In this document: positions 27,162 through 36,695 of the stretch, in pieces
Layout of the letters: the number at the start of each line of letters is the position of its first letter
Numbering within the stretch: the stretch's first letter is position 1
NCBI RefSeq assembly: GCF_002217285.1
Contig: NZ_MUGW01000015.1
Location: 20,174 to 84,173 of the forward strand
Reading direction: 5' to 3'
DNA length: 64,000 bases
DNA from: Flavobacterium hercynium
Lineage (GTDB): Bacteria; Bacteroidota; Bacteroidia; Flavobacteriales; Flavobacteriaceae
Notes under the pieces: model-generated
Database searches by the model: none
What the model saw: the letters and a program-made list of their open reading frames with translations, nothing else
What the model was told of the DNA's origin: nothing
Program-made: the position numbers and the translations under genes

Positions 27162-29378
27162 ATGGCAAAATTACCTGTATCAACCGAGAAAATTATTGAA
27201 GATTTTGGACCTCATTTAAACTATGCGCCGAAAGATGGTTACGAAGGTAGAGATGAACCGGATGAAGTAGTAAAAACACATTGTTGCTTTTGCGGTATGC
27301 AATGTGGTATTCAGTTATTAGTTAAAGAAAATAAAGTCGTAGGTTTTGAACCCTGGATGGAATTTCCTTTTAATGAAGGACGCTTATGTCCAAAAGGAGT
27401 ACAGCGTTATCTTCAGAACAATCACCCCGATCGTATTTTGAATCCTCTGAAACGAGTAGAAGGAAAAGGTTTCGAAAAAACGTCATGGGATGAAGCAATG
27501 GATAAAACTGTATCTGAAATCAAAAGAATTCAGGAACAATATGGTAAACATGCTTTTTCGATGTTATCAGGTGTATCGCTTACCAATGAAAAAAGTTATC
27601 TAGTTGGAAAGTTTGCACGTGTAGCTTTAAAAACAAGAAATCTCGATTATAACGGAAGGCTTTGCATGGTAAGTGCAGGAGCCGGAAATAAAAAAGCATT
27701 TGGTTTAGACCGTGCTTCAAACAATTATTCGGATCTGGAATATGCTGAGGTAATTATCGTTGCCGGAGCGAATATTAGTGAAACATTTCCAACCTTAACC
27801 CACTGGATTTGGAAAGCCAGAGATCGTGGCGCAAAATTAATTGTTGTCGATCCAAGGGTAATTCCATTGGCAAGAACAGCAGATGTTCATTTAGATGTAA
27901 AACCGGGAACAGATTCCGCTTTATATGGTGCAATGCTAAAATATTTAGTAGATCACGATATGCTGGATCACGATTTTATAGACAATCATACGTCAGGTTT
28001 TCAGGAAACTATAGATGCTGTAAAAGATTATACGCTGGAATGGGCGGAAGAAATTACAGGAATTGATAAAAACAAAATTAGAGAAGCTGCAGAATTGTGG
28101 GGAAAAGTCAAAACAAGCTTCTTGCTTCATGCGCGCGGAATCGAACACCATTCTAAAGGAGTTGATAATGTTTTAGGGTGTATTAATCTTGTTTTAGCAA
28201 CTGGAAGAATTGGCAGACCATATTGCGGATATGGAACGATTACAGGACAAGGAAACGGACAAGGTGGTCGTGAACATGGTCATAAATGCGATCAGTTACC
28301 GGGGAACAGAGATATTGAAAATCCGGAACATAGAAAATACATTTCTGAAGTTTGGGGAATCGATGAAAAAGATATGCCCGGAAAAGGGCTTACAGCCTAC
28401 GAAATTATAGAAGCGATTCATCGTGGCGAAATAAAAGGATTGATTTCTTTATGTTTTAATCCTTTAGTTTCATTACCAAACAATAATTACGTACGATCAG
28501 CACTTGAAAAATTAGAATTCTATGTTTGTATTGATTTCTTTTTGAATGAAACAGCCCGTCATGCGGATATTATCTTGGCAGGTTCATTACAGGAAGAAGA
28601 AGAAGGAACAACAACATCTGCAGAAGGACGTGTGATACGCATTAGACAAGCTGTTACACCTCCCGGAGATGCAAGAACTGATACTTCGATAATTTTGGAA
28701 TTAGCCAAAAGATTAGGCGAAGAAGATAAGTTTACCTATGATGATAGTGAAGCGATCTTCAATGAATTGCGTGTAGCTTCTAAAGGAGGTACAGCAGATT
28801 ATGCCGGAATCACGTATAAAAAAGTTGAAGATAACATGGGCGTGTTTTGGCCTTGTCCAACAGAGGATCATCCCGGAACGCCTAGATTATGGGAAGATAA
28901 AGTATTTGCTACACCAGATAAGAAAGCCCATTTTAATGCAGCGCCTTATAAATTACCGGGTGAAGTTACAGACGAAGAGTACCCAATAACACTTACTACG
29001 GGACGTGTTGTATCGCAATATTTAAGCGGAACGCAAACCCGAAGAATTGGTAAACTGGTAGATCAGTTTCCGGAGCCTATGTTAGAAATTCATCCGGAAT
29101 TGGCTGCGAAGTATGGAATCAAACAAAGAGAATTAATTCGTGTGGTAACACGACGAGGCGAAGGAATTTTTCCGGCAAATATTGTAGAAACCATTAGAAA
29201 AGATACTGTTTTTATACCGTATCACTGGCCAGGTGCTAAATCAGCCAATCAATTGACACCAGGAACTTTAGATCCAATTTCTAAAATACCGGAATTTAAA
29301 GTTTGTGCCTGTTTACTGGATCCACAAAGAATTATTGCGCCGCCATCTAAAGAATCAGACGCATACGCAAGTGTTTAA
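27162..29378 (+). CDS. Nas/Nap-type molybdopterin oxidoreductase, probable nitrate reductase
   Basis: A 738-residue bis-MGD enzyme without a Tat signal, so cytoplasmic. An N-terminal [4Fe-4S] site uses CX2CX3C at 41/44/48 and C76 in CPKG. The likely Mo ligand is C168 in [10 protein letters not shown], the cysteine-ligated class of Nas, Nap and formate dehydrogenases rather than NarG. The MGD-binding C-terminal domain shows [18 protein letters not shown]. Nitrate as substrate is inferred from the two NarK genes upstream; a formate dehydrogenase-like enzyme is the main alternative. It is flanked by cytochrome b, ferredoxin and Rieske genes. Confidence 0.85.
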   Translation: MAKLPVSTEKIIEDFGPHLNYAPKDGYEGRDEPDEVVKTHCCFCGMQCGIQLLVKENKVVGFEPWMEFPFNEGRLCPKGVQRYLQNNHPDRILNPLKRVEGKGFEKTSWDEAMDKTVSEIKRIQEQYGKHAFSMLSGVSLTNEKSYLVGKFARVALKTRNLDYNGRLCMVSAGAGNKKAFGLDRASNNYSDLEYAEVIIVAGANISETFPTLTHWIWKARDRGAKLIVVDPRVIPLARTADVHLDVKPGTDSALYGAMLKYLVDHDMLDHDFIDNHTSGFQETIDAVKDYTLEWAEEITGIDKNKIREAAELWGKVKTSFLLHARGIEHHSKGVDNVLGCINLVLATGRIGRPYCGYGTITGQGNGQGGREHGHKCDQLPGNRDIENPEHRKYISEVWGIDEKDMPGKGLTAYEIIEAIHRGEIKGLISLCFNPLVSLPNNNYVRSALEKLEFYVCIDFFLNETARHADIILAGSLQEEEEGTTTSAEGRVIRIRQAVTPPGDARTDTSIILELAKRLGEEDKFTYDDSEAIFNELRVASKGGTADYAGITYKKVEDNMGVFWPCPTEDHPGTPRLWEDKVFATPDKKAHFNAAPYKLPGEVTDEEYPITLTTGRVVSQYLSGTQTRRIGKLVDQFPEPMLEIHPELAAKYGIKQRELIRVVTRRGEGIFPANIVETIRKDTVFIPYHWPGAKSANQLTPGTLDPISKIPEFKVCACLLDPQRIIAPPSKESDAYASV

Positions 29379-29397
29379 TCTATAAAAAAGCAAGAGT

Positions 29398-29967
29398 ATG
29401 AATTTAACGAATTTTAATAGAAACGAAGAATTTTTTGTAGATCTGCAGCGCTGTATAGGATGTAAAGCCTGCGAAATGGCTTGCGCAGAATGCGAGACAA
29501 ACGGTCAGGAATCCTTAATTAGTGTAAACTATGTAGAGCGTTCCTCTACTATTCAGACAACCGTTCAGGTTTGTATGCACTGCGAAGATCCGGTATGTGC
29601 CAATGTTTGTCCTGCGGATGCAATTTCCCAAGATGAATTTGGAGTCGTACATACAGCAAATACAGAACGTTGCATTGGTTGTTCCAATTGTGTAATGGCT
29701 TGTCCGTTTGGAGTTCCTAAAAAAATGGAAGAGTACGATCTGATGATGAAATGTACTATGTGTTACGACAGAACAAGTATTGGTAAAAAACCAATGTGTG
29801 CAACTGTTTGTCCTAGTGGAGCTTTGTTTTACGGAACAAGAGAGCAAATCGAAGAAATGCGACCAAACAGTACACCAATCAATACTTTCATTTTTGGAAA
29901 AGAAGTAGTGAATACCAAAGTAAACATTATGATGCCAAAAGGCAGTAATGAATTAAGAATATATTAA
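29398..29967 (+). CDS. DmsB/NarH-like ferredoxin subunit with four [4Fe-4S] clusters
   Basis: A 189-residue protein with 16 cluster cysteines in the usual order: [37 protein letters not shown] and CTMC...CATVCP. It has no signal peptide, so it works in the cytoplasm, wiring the Mo subunit encoded 19 bases upstream to a membrane partner. It is shorter than NarH but the normal size for DmsB/HycB relatives. Confidence 0.92.
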   Translation: MNLTNFNRNEEFFVDLQRCIGCKACEMACAECETNGQESLISVNYVERSSTIQTTVQVCMHCEDPVCANVCPADAISQDEFGVVHTANTERCIGCSNCVMACPFGVPKKMEEYDLMMKCTMCYDRTSIGKKPMCATVCPSGALFYGTREQIEEMRPNSTPINTFIFGKEVVNTKVNIMMPKGSNELRIY

Positions 29968-29978
29968 AATCTATATCC

Positions 29979-30491
29979 ATGTCAAAAGAAGATAATTTAA
30001 ATGAAAACTGGAAAAAAGATTTCCCAATAAAAAAACAGGAATCAACACAAGTAAGCCGACGTGATTTTGCCAAATTCCTGACTTTTGTTTCAGGAGGCTT
30101 AATGGTCGGAAGTGGATTCGTGACTGCAAAAGCCTATTTATTACCGAAGGAAGAGGTAATGGGAGAACATTTTATTTGTAACAAAGAAGAAGTTCCGGTA
30201 GGAGGAACAAGAGGTTTTGTAATCGAAGGAAGTGCAATTCCTTATATTTTGATACACCTTGAAAGTGGTGATTTTAGAGCTTATGAACAAAAATGTACGC
30301 ATCTTTCCTGTTCCGTATTTTACAAACCGGGCACAGGAATTATTCATTGTCCCTGTCACGAAGGTTCATTTGATGCCATGACAGGAGATGTAATTGCAGG
30401 ACCACCGCCGAGAGCTTTGCCGCAATTAGAGGTTTTCTTTAAAGATGCAGGCGTTTACGTAAAAGCAATTTCAGAAAACAAAGACAGTTAA
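29979..30491 (+). CDS. Rieske [2Fe-2S] protein with Tat signal anchor
   Basis: A 170-residue protein. VSRRDFAKFL at about residue 27 is a twin-arginine motif followed by a hydrophobic helix, so the folded cluster domain should be exported and membrane-anchored. Cluster ligands are CTHLSC and CPCHEG, with a closing GPPPRALP loop as in cytochrome bc1-type Rieske proteins. Such a protein on the outer face is unexpected beside a cytoplasmic Nas-type enzyme and points to a quinol-oxidising module. The gene is 11 bases after the ferredoxin gene. Confidence 0.92.
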   Translation: MSKEDNLNENWKKDFPIKKQESTQVSRRDFAKFLTFVSGGLMVGSGFVTAKAYLLPKEEVMGEHFICNKEEVPVGGTRGFVIEGSAIPYILIHLESGDFRAYEQKCTHLSCSVFYKPGTGIIHCPCHEGSFDAMTGDVIAGPPPRALPQLEVFFKDAGVYVKAISENKDS

Positions 30492-30514
30492 TATAAATCT
30501 CAAATTTTGTAATT

Positions 30515-30763
30515 ATGAGTACTTTTAGAAGAAGTCAGAACAGATCAAATCCTAATAAGCTAAACAACATACTTTCTACACTTATTTTTATTTTGATATT
30601 AAATGTAAGTATTCAGATTTGGTTATTGTATGCTTCGCTGAATAATGCATTAGATAATAACAGAGAAATTTTAATACCCGCATTTGTTGCTTCGGCTGTA
30701 TTGTTTTTTATAGGTTTTGCGTGGTTGTACTATTTACCTGCAGGTAATTTTAGAAGGAAATAA
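30515..30763 (+). CDS. Small two-helix membrane protein
   Basis: An 82-residue protein: a basic N-terminus, helix 1 (about 18-40), a short loop, helix 2 (about 54-74) and a basic end. I do not recognise a family. It closes the transporter/reductase operon 23 bases after the Rieske gene, so it may be a small structural subunit of that complex. Confidence 0.7.
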   Translation: MSTFRRSQNRSNPNKLNNILSTLIFILILNVSIQIWLLYASLNNALDNNREILIPAFVASAVLFFIGFAWLYYLPAGNFRRK

Positions 30764-30880
30764 TCTATTTTTCTGAATTGATTTGGGCAAACAGCTATTT
30801 ATCATTTTTTACGGAACTATATGAAGAATTAAGCTTAAATTTATATTCTTTTAAATCTTTCTAATATTAACGATTAAAAC

Positions 30881-30902
30881 TAAGTAAAAATACTTATATT
30901 TG
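30881..30902 (+). promoter_or_regulatory. Palindromic operator fused to the -7 box of moeA
   Basis: TAAGTA-N4-TACTTA (30881-30896) overlaps the first two bases of TATATTTG (30895-30902), a perfect TAnnTTTG -7 box. No TTG -33 box is present, so the palindrome probably decides promoter use. The right half reads TACTTAT, fitting the NarL heptamer TACYYMT. The same layout is seen before nirB, narK3 and nasA. Confidence 0.75.
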
Positions 30903-30938
30903 TAATAAGTGTTTTGCTTGCCTTATAAAATAGCAACT

Positions 30939-32111
30939 ATGATTCAAGTCGAAGAAGCGTTATCAATTATTGCGCAAAATAGTACTAAAATGCCCGTTCA
31001 GACGATTGCGGTGAACAAAGCATTGGGATATATTTTGGCAGAAACGATTTATTCGCCAATTGCAATGCCGCCATTTCGTCAATCAGCAATGGACGGTTAC
31101 GCGTTTATTCATAGTGAAAGACATCAATATGATGTAATAGGTCTTTCTCAGGCAGGAGACCATTCTAAAATAAAATTAAAAGAAAACGAAGCCATACGTA
31201 TTTTTACAGGTGCTTTTGTTCCTAATAATGCCGATACTGTAGTAATGCAGGAGCATGTCTTGGCAAATGAAAAATCAATATTAATTACCCGAATGCCAGA
31301 GCTTTATTTAAATGTTCGGGCAAAAGGAGAGCAAATTCAGGAAGGCGAAGTTGTTTTTGAAGCCAATACGCTGATTACTCCTGCTGCAATTGGTTTTCTG
31401 GCTTGTTTAGGAATTACGGAAATTAATGTTTTTAAAAAACCGAAAGTTGCCATTTTAGTAACTGGAAATGAATTAGTAAAACCAGGAGGAAAATTACCGA
31501 AAGGAAAAATTTACGAAAGTAATTCTGTAATGCTTCAGGCTGCACTTCAAACCATTGGAGTAAAGAAATCTAAAGTTTATACAGTAAAAGATAATCTAAA
31601 GGCGACAAAGAAAGCTTTAAAAGCTATTTTAAAGAAATACGATGTTGTTTTAGTTTCCGGTGGAATTTCTGTTGGAGATTATGATTTTGTAAAAGAAGCA
31701 TTATTAGCTAATGGCGTAGAACAGCTTTTTTATAAAATCAATCAAAAACCTGGGAAACCAATGTTCTTTGGAGCTAAAAAAGAAACCTTAGTTTTTGCCT
31801 TACCCGGAAATCCCGCTTCGTCATTGACTAATTTTTACGTTTACGTTTATCCGGCAATAAAAGCTAAAATGGGATTTTTGGATACGCATAGAACTAAAAT
31901 AATGAGAAAGCTAAATCAAAGTATAACCAATAATTCAGGAAAAACATTGTTTTTGAAAGCGTTGTACGATGAAACAAATGTAACGGTTCTCGATAGTCAA
32001 AGTTCGGCAATGCTCAATACTTTTGCCATCGCCAACAGTTTAATAATTGTTCCTAATGATGTTGAAACATTAAAAAAAGGACAAATAGTTACGTTGCTTT
32101 CTTTATTTTAG
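30939..32111 (+). CDS. moeA: Molybdopterin molybdotransferase MoeA
   Basis: Inserts molybdate into adenylylated molybdopterin, completing Moco for the nitrate reductases. Start at the ATG 30939 (390 residues); the upstream GTG frame begins at the expected transcription start. Family motifs: MPPFRQSAMDGYA, IFTGAFVPNNADTVVMQEH, VSGGISVGDYDFV and ALPGNPASS. A heptad array begins right at its stop codon, separating it from mobA. Confidence 0.95.
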   Translation: MIQVEEALSIIAQNSTKMPVQTIAVNKALGYILAETIYSPIAMPPFRQSAMDGYAFIHSERHQYDVIGLSQAGDHSKIKLKENEAIRIFTGAFVPNNADTVVMQEHVLANEKSILITRMPELYLNVRAKGEQIQEGEVVFEANTLITPAAIGFLACLGITEINVFKKPKVAILVTGNELVKPGGKLPKGKIYESNSVMLQAALQTIGVKKSKVYTVKDNLKATKKALKAILKKYDVVLVSGGISVGDYDFVKEALLANGVEQLFYKINQKPGKPMFFGAKKETLVFALPGNPASSLTNFYVYVYPAIKAKMGFLDTHRTKIMRKLNQSITNNSGKTLFLKALYDETNVTVLDSQSSAMLNTFAIANSLIIVPNDVETLKKGQIVTLLSLF

Positions 32112-32430
32112 ATTTTAGAGTTCAGATTTTAGATTGAAAAATTAAAAGATTTAATGATTTAAAGATTGTTGTTGTCAATAATTTTAGATTTTAGAGTTCA
32201 GATTTTAGAGTTCAGATTTTAGATTTTGGATTGAAAAATTAAAAGATTGAATGATTTAAAAATTATTTGATTTTAATTTAAAAACAAATAGCAGTGTGTA
32301 AATTTAAACATATAGCTTTAAACAATAAACCAAAAACAACAAACGATTAACCGATTCAACAAATTAACAATTTATCGATTTACCGATTAAACAGTTCAAC
32401 AAATAAACGATTTAACAATAAAACGATTAA
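32110..32430. repeat. Long heptad-type array after moeA
   Basis: From the TAG of moeA the sequence runs in 7-base units (TTTTAGA, GTTCAGA, TTGAAAA, ATTAAAA) in two related blocks to about 32275. A second kind of 7-9-base unit (CGATTAAC, CGATTTAC, AAATAAAC) fills 32335-32430 up to mobA. The array accounts for nearly the whole 330-base gap. Confidence 0.85.
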
Positions 32431-32442
32431 ACGTAAAAAAAA

Positions 32443-33009
32443 ATGATAACAGCATACATTCTTTGTGGAGGCAAAAGTTCTCGAATGCAATCAGAGAAGG
32501 GACTTGTTTTGTTTCAGGATAAACCGTTTGTCGAGCATATTATTCAGGCTGTTTTGGGTGTTACATCGAATATTAAATTAATTACGAATGGATCAGATTA
32601 CGATTATTTAACGTATCAAAAGTTACCGGATCTTATTGTAGACAAAGGACCTTTGGGAGGCATTTATACCGCCTTGAAAGATTCTGAAACGGAGTTTAAT
32701 TTAATTCTGAGTTGTGATATTCCGTTAATTTCGACCGAGTTGTTACAAGAGTTGATTTCCAAACATAATGAAGAAGCTGAAATTACCGTTTTTGCTTCCG
32801 AAAGCAGATTACATCCCTTAATTGGGATTTATTCTAAAAAAGTAGTACCAGTTATCAAAAGCGCAATTGATAACGATGATTTAAAAATGATGAATTTACT
32901 GACGAAGATTCCGCATCAGATTATTACCATAGATGAAAGTGAAAATTTTCATCTAACGAACATTAATTCAGTTGATGAATTAAACGATCTCAATATCAAT
33001 TTAAGTTAA
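32443..33009 (+). CDS. mobA: Molybdenum cofactor guanylyltransferase MobA
   Basis: Adds GMP to Moco to make the MGD form used by Nas/Nap-type enzymes. A 188-residue nucleotidyltransferase with the N-terminal ILCGGKSSRMQSEKGL (LxGGxSxRMGxxK) loop, GPLGGIYTAL and the LSCDIPLIS metal aspartate. Five bases separate it from cobA. Confidence 0.93.
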   Translation: MITAYILCGGKSSRMQSEKGLVLFQDKPFVEHIIQAVLGVTSNIKLITNGSDYDYLTYQKLPDLIVDKGPLGGIYTALKDSETEFNLILSCDIPLISTELLQELISKHNEEAEITVFASESRLHPLIGIYSKKVVPVIKSAIDNDDLKMMNLLTKIPHQIITIDESENFHLTNINSVDELNDLNINLS

Positions 33010-33014
33010 TAGTT

Positions 33015-33806
33015 ATGCGAAATTTAAAAACACCAAAATTAACGGTCGTAGGCGCAGGTCCCGGTGATGCCGAATTGATTACGCTAAAAGCGATAAAAGC
33101 TTTACAGAATGCCGATGTAGTATTGTACGATGCTCTTGTCAATGAAGATTTATTGCAATATGCGACAACAGCTGAGATTGTTTTTGTGGGCAAACGTTTG
33201 GGTTGTCACGCGTACAGCCAAGATCAGATTAACGAGTTAATTGTCTCCATGGCAAAACAATACGGTCATGTTGTACGTTTAAAAGGTGGAGATCCGTTTA
33301 TTTTTGGTCGCGGAAGTGAAGAAATTGAGTATGCAGAAAAATTTGAAGTAGAAACAGAAATCGTTCCCGGTATTTCATCTGCATTGGGTGTTCCGGCTTC
33401 AGTAGGAATTAGCCTGACACAGCGCCAGATAGCAGAGAGTTTTTGGGTAATTACCGGAACAACCTCTAATCATGAGCTATCGAAAGATGTTTATTTGGCT
33501 TCAAAATCGAATGCAACTGTCGTTATTCTGATGGGAATGCATAAATTAGAAGAAATTATCACAATATACAAAGAGAACCGTACTGATGACTTGCCAATTG
33601 CAATTATTCAAAACGGAACTAAAAATACAGAACAAAAAGTAATAGGAACCATTAGTACAATTGGTACATTAGTAGTTCAGAACAAAATTTCATCGCCCGC
33701 TATTATTGTAATTGGTGAAGTAGTGAAAAATACGTCAAGAATGACGTCTTATTTTCAGGAGCATTTTGAAGATGAGTTTATTTTTCAAAATTTAAATTTA
33801 AAGTAA
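33015..33806 (+). CDS. cobA: Uroporphyrinogen-III C-methyltransferase
   Basis: Makes precorrin-2 for siroheme, the cofactor of NirB. 263 residues with VGAGPGDAELITLKA, GGDPFIFGRGSEE and the VVPGISSALGVPASVGISLT block typical of SUMT. No precorrin-2 dehydrogenase or ferrochelatase gene (met8/sirC-type) is in the window, so siroheme needs genes elsewhere. Its stop overlaps the next start (TAATG). Confidence 0.95.
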   Translation: MRNLKTPKLTVVGAGPGDAELITLKAIKALQNADVVLYDALVNEDLLQYATTAEIVFVGKRLGCHAYSQDQINELIVSMAKQYGHVVRLKGGDPFIFGRGSEEIEYAEKFEVETEIVPGISSALGVPASVGISLTQRQIAESFWVITGTTSNHELSKDVYLASKSNATVVILMGMHKLEEIITIYKENRTDDLPIAIIQNGTKNTEQKVIGTISTIGTLVVQNKISSPAIIVIGEVVKNTSRMTSYFQEHFEDEFIFQNLNLK

Positions 33807-34042
33807 TGATCGAGATTAAATATTTTGGAGCTGTTGCTGAAAAAACAAAACGTGAATTTGAGAAAATACCTTTTTCTGAAATAGCACTGCAGGATTTACT
33901 GCAGGATATTGAAGAAAAATATCAATTAGAATCACTTTCTTTTAGTGTGGCCGTAAATCAGAAAATAGTTCAAAAAGCAACAGCTTATAAGTTGATTTCA
34001 AATGATGTTGTTGCCTTATTACCTCCTTTTGCCGGAGGATAA
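33806..34042 (+). CDS. moaD: MoaD-like molybdopterin synthase sulfur carrier
   Basis: A 78-residue ubiquitin-like protein ending in PPFAGG; the terminal Gly-Gly is adenylylated and thiocarboxylated. The start overlaps the cobA stop by one base. It partners with the MoeB-like protein and MoaE encoded downstream. Confidence 0.93.
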   Translation: MIEIKYFGAVAEKTKREFEKIPFSEIALQDLLQDIEEKYQLESLSFSVAVNQKIVQKATAYKLISNDVVALLPPFAGG

Positions 34043-34052
34043 AAACAGTTGC

Positions 34053-35126
34053 ATGAATACAACAGATCGATATAACAGACAAATGATCTTGCCTGAAATA
34101 GGAGAACAAGGTCAGGATAAATTAGCCCAAAGCAAAGTTCTCGTAATAGGAGCAGGCGGTCTGGGTGCGGCTGTATTGCCTTATCTGGCAGCTGCCGGCG
34201 TAGGTGAAATTGGTATAATCGATCATGATGTAATCGAAATTTCGAATTTACATCGTCAGGTAATTTATAAAAGTGATGCTGTTGGCGCTTACAAAGCCGA
34301 AGAAGCTAAATTGATGCTTACAGCATTGAATCCGCTTGTAAAAGTAAATTCGTTTACAGAAAAATTAGCTGCAAACAATGCTATTAAATTATTTGAAAAC
34401 TATGATATAATTGTTGATGCAACAGATTCAATTGCTATAAAGTATCTTATAAACGACGCATGCATTGTAACCAATAAACCAATGGTTTACGGCTCTATTT
34501 TTAGATTCCAAGGTCAGGTTTCGGTGTTTAATTATCAAAACGGACCAACATACCGCTGCTTGTATCCCAATGAAAATACAGAAGCTCAAACTTGTACGGA
34601 TGCAGGAGTAATAGGAATTACAGTTGGTATTATTGGTATGCTTCAGGCAAATGAAGTTTTGAAAATGATTCTCGGAATAGGCGAGGTTTTAAGTGGTAAA
34701 ATATTGGTTTATAATATTTTGAATAATGAGCAGCAAAAGTATGATTTCGATAAGAATGAGACTCCTGCAATAACTCAAGAAACATTTGAAAAGCAATATT
34801 TAAAAACTGAAAAGCTAATCGAAGAAATACGTTTTGATTTGGTTTTGGATGAAATAGATTCCGATGAGGTTCTTTTTTTAGATGTTCGTAATGAAGACGA
34901 AACACCAAAAATTGTCCTAAAAAATAACATTCGGATTCCACTTTCTGATTTAGAAAATGAAATAAATAAGCTCGATAAAAACAAAACTATTTATGTTTTT
35001 TGTCAATCAGGAGTTAGAAGTAAAACAGCGGCTGAATTGCTTTTAAAACAGCAGTTTAAAGTAAAAAGTATTATCGGCGGAGCGCTGGAAATGAAAAAGA
35101 TTTTAGAAACAAAAGTGATAACGTAA
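34053..35126 (+). CDS. moeB: MoeB/HesA-type adenylyltransferase with C-terminal rhodanese domain
   Basis: Activates the MoaD C-terminus with ATP and supplies sulfur. Start at 34053 (357 residues), because the family begins near RYNRQMILPEIG; the upstream TTG frame overlaps moaD. Residues 5-245 are the E1-like domain with GAGGLGAAVLPYLAAAGVG. Residues 265-357 are a rhodanese domain with the active loop CQSGVRS. The fusion resembles eukaryotic MOCS3. Confidence 0.93.
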   Translation: MNTTDRYNRQMILPEIGEQGQDKLAQSKVLVIGAGGLGAAVLPYLAAAGVGEIGIIDHDVIEISNLHRQVIYKSDAVGAYKAEEAKLMLTALNPLVKVNSFTEKLAANNAIKLFENYDIIVDATDSIAIKYLINDACIVTNKPMVYGSIFRFQGQVSVFNYQNGPTYRCLYPNENTEAQTCTDAGVIGITVGIIGMLQANEVLKMILGIGEVLSGKILVYNILNNEQQKYDFDKNETPAITQETFEKQYLKTEKLIEEIRFDLVLDEIDSDEVLFLDVRNEDETPKIVLKNNIRIPLSDLENEINKLDKNKTIYVFCQSGVRSKTAAELLLKQQFKVKSIIGGALEMKKILETKVIT

Positions 35127-35139
35127 GTTAACGTGTGAA

Positions 35140-35260
35140 CATAATTTTAAAATGAACACGAATTTCACGAATTGACACGAATTAGTTTTTGAAATCAATT
35201 ACACAAACTAAAAATTTACATTAATATATTGGTGTTAATTCGTGAAATTCGTGTTCAATT
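35140..35260. repeat. Inverted repeat around an AT-rich loop
   Basis: GAACACGAATTTCACGAATT on the left pairs with AATTCGTGAAATTCGTGTTC on the right across about 60 bases (intra-operon gap between moeB and moaE). The units ACGAATT repeat with a period of about 8-10, like the other degenerate arrays. Confidence 0.8.
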
Positions 35261-35333
35261 CTAATCTCTATAATTTGTGTTCTGACAGTAGTAAATAAAG
35301 ATCGTTTTTCGAAACGAATTAAATAAAGAAATA

Positions 35334-35765
35334 ATGAGTAAAAATGTATTTGTAGAAGGACCAATTTCTTCCGAATTTATAGCCGAGTCTATTGCCAAAC
35401 ATCAATCGAAGCATACGATTGGTGCACATAATATTTTTCTGGGTCAGGTACGTGCCGATGTTATTCATGATAATACAGTGGTTGCCATTGATTATTCTGC
35501 ATATACCGATATGGCGAATGAAGCGTTGCATACCATTCGGGAAAGAGCCTTTGCAAAGTTTGATCTAACCTGTATGCATATTTATCATAGTTTAGGCGTC
35601 GTAAAAGCTGGAGAAATATGTTTGTTTGTTTTTGTTTCAGCAACACGACGCAAACAAGTATATGAAGCTACAGAAGCAATTGTAAACTGGATTAAAACGG
35701 ATGTGCCTATTTTTGGTAAAGAAATGTTTGAAAATGACACCTTTACCTGGAAACAAAACACCTAA
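35334..35765 (+). CDS. moaE: Molybdopterin synthase catalytic subunit MoaE
   Basis: Transfers sulfur from MoaD to precursor Z. A 143-residue protein with GAHNIFLGQVRAD, the YSAYTDMANEALHTI helix, HSLGVVKAGEICLFVFVSA and TDVPIFGKE with the active-site lysine. Full length for the family. Confidence 0.95.
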   Translation: MSKNVFVEGPISSEFIAESIAKHQSKHTIGAHNIFLGQVRADVIHDNTVVAIDYSAYTDMANEALHTIRERAFAKFDLTCMHIYHSLGVVKAGEICLFVFVSATRRKQVYEATEAIVNWIKTDVPIFGKEMFENDTFTWKQNT

Positions 35766-35780
35766 AAAAATACACCAATA

Positions 35781-36695
35781 ATGGTAGATATTACGCATAA
35801 AATAAATACGTTAAGAGCCGCTACAGCAACAGCAATTGTCAATGTGAGTAAGCAAGAAACAATTGATGCAATTGTGAATAATCTGGTTCCAAAAGGTAAC
35901 GTGCTTGAAATGGCAAAAACAGCAGGATTGTTTGCTGTGAAAAATACCCATTTATCGATTCCGGATTGTCACCCAATTCCAATTGAGTATACGTCAGTCA
36001 ATTATAGAATTGAAGGTTTGTCGATTGAGATTATTTTTACGGTAAAAACAGTTTACAAAACCGGTGTTGAGGTCGAAGCAATGCATGGTGCTTCTATAGT
36101 CGCGCTTACCATGTACGATATGCTAAAACCGATTGATAAGGAAATTGAAATTTCTAATATTAAATTGAGTAGCAAAGAGGGTGGAAAATCATCTTTTAAA
36201 AATAAATTTTCGAATGTAATCAAAGCAGCCGTTTTTGTTTGCTCTGATTCTATTTTTGCGGGTGATAAGGAAGATCGTTCCGGAAAAATTATTGTCGAAA
36301 AACTAAATGCTTGTGGTGTAGAAACAGCACATTACGAGATTATTCCTGACGAATTAGATATTATTCAGGAAAGAACTAAGGCTTTCGCCGAAGGACATCA
36401 GCTGGTTATTTTTACCGGAGGAACGGGATTATCACCAAGAGATGTTACGCCGGAAGCGCTGGCACCATTACTGGAAAGCCGAATTCCGGGAATTGAAGAA
36501 GCGATTCGCAATTACGGTCAGCAACGAATGCCGTATGCGATGTTATCCAGAACGGTTGCGGGTACAATAGGAAAAAGTCTGATCTTGGCATTGCCGGGAT
36601 CAACAAACGGAGCCAGAGAATCTATGGATGCCGTTTTTCCGCATGTCTTGCACGTTTTTCATATTTTAAAAGGAAAAAACCATGACAACATCTAA
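35781..36695 (+). CDS. moaCB: MoaC-MoaB fusion
   Basis: Bifunctional Moco protein of 304 residues. Residues 1-150 are MoaC, which makes cyclic pyranopterin with MoaA (VDITHKINTLRAATA, LSIPDCHPIPIEY, VEVEAMHGASIVALTMYDM). Residues 155-304 are MoaB/MogA, which adenylylates molybdopterin (GTGLSPRDVTPEA, ALPGSTNGARESM). The fusion ensures co-production of both activities. It overlaps moaA by 14 bases. Confidence 0.95.
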   Translation: MVDITHKINTLRAATATAIVNVSKQETIDAIVNNLVPKGNVLEMAKTAGLFAVKNTHLSIPDCHPIPIEYTSVNYRIEGLSIEIIFTVKTVYKTGVEVEAMHGASIVALTMYDMLKPIDKEIEISNIKLSSKEGGKSSFKNKFSNVIKAAVFVCSDSIFAGDKEDRSGKIIVEKLNACGVETAHYEIIPDELDIIQERTKAFAEGHQLVIFTGGTGLSPRDVTPEALAPLLESRIPGIEEAIRNYGQQRMPYAMLSRTVAGTIGKSLILALPGSTNGARESMDAVFPHVLHVFHILKGKNHDNI

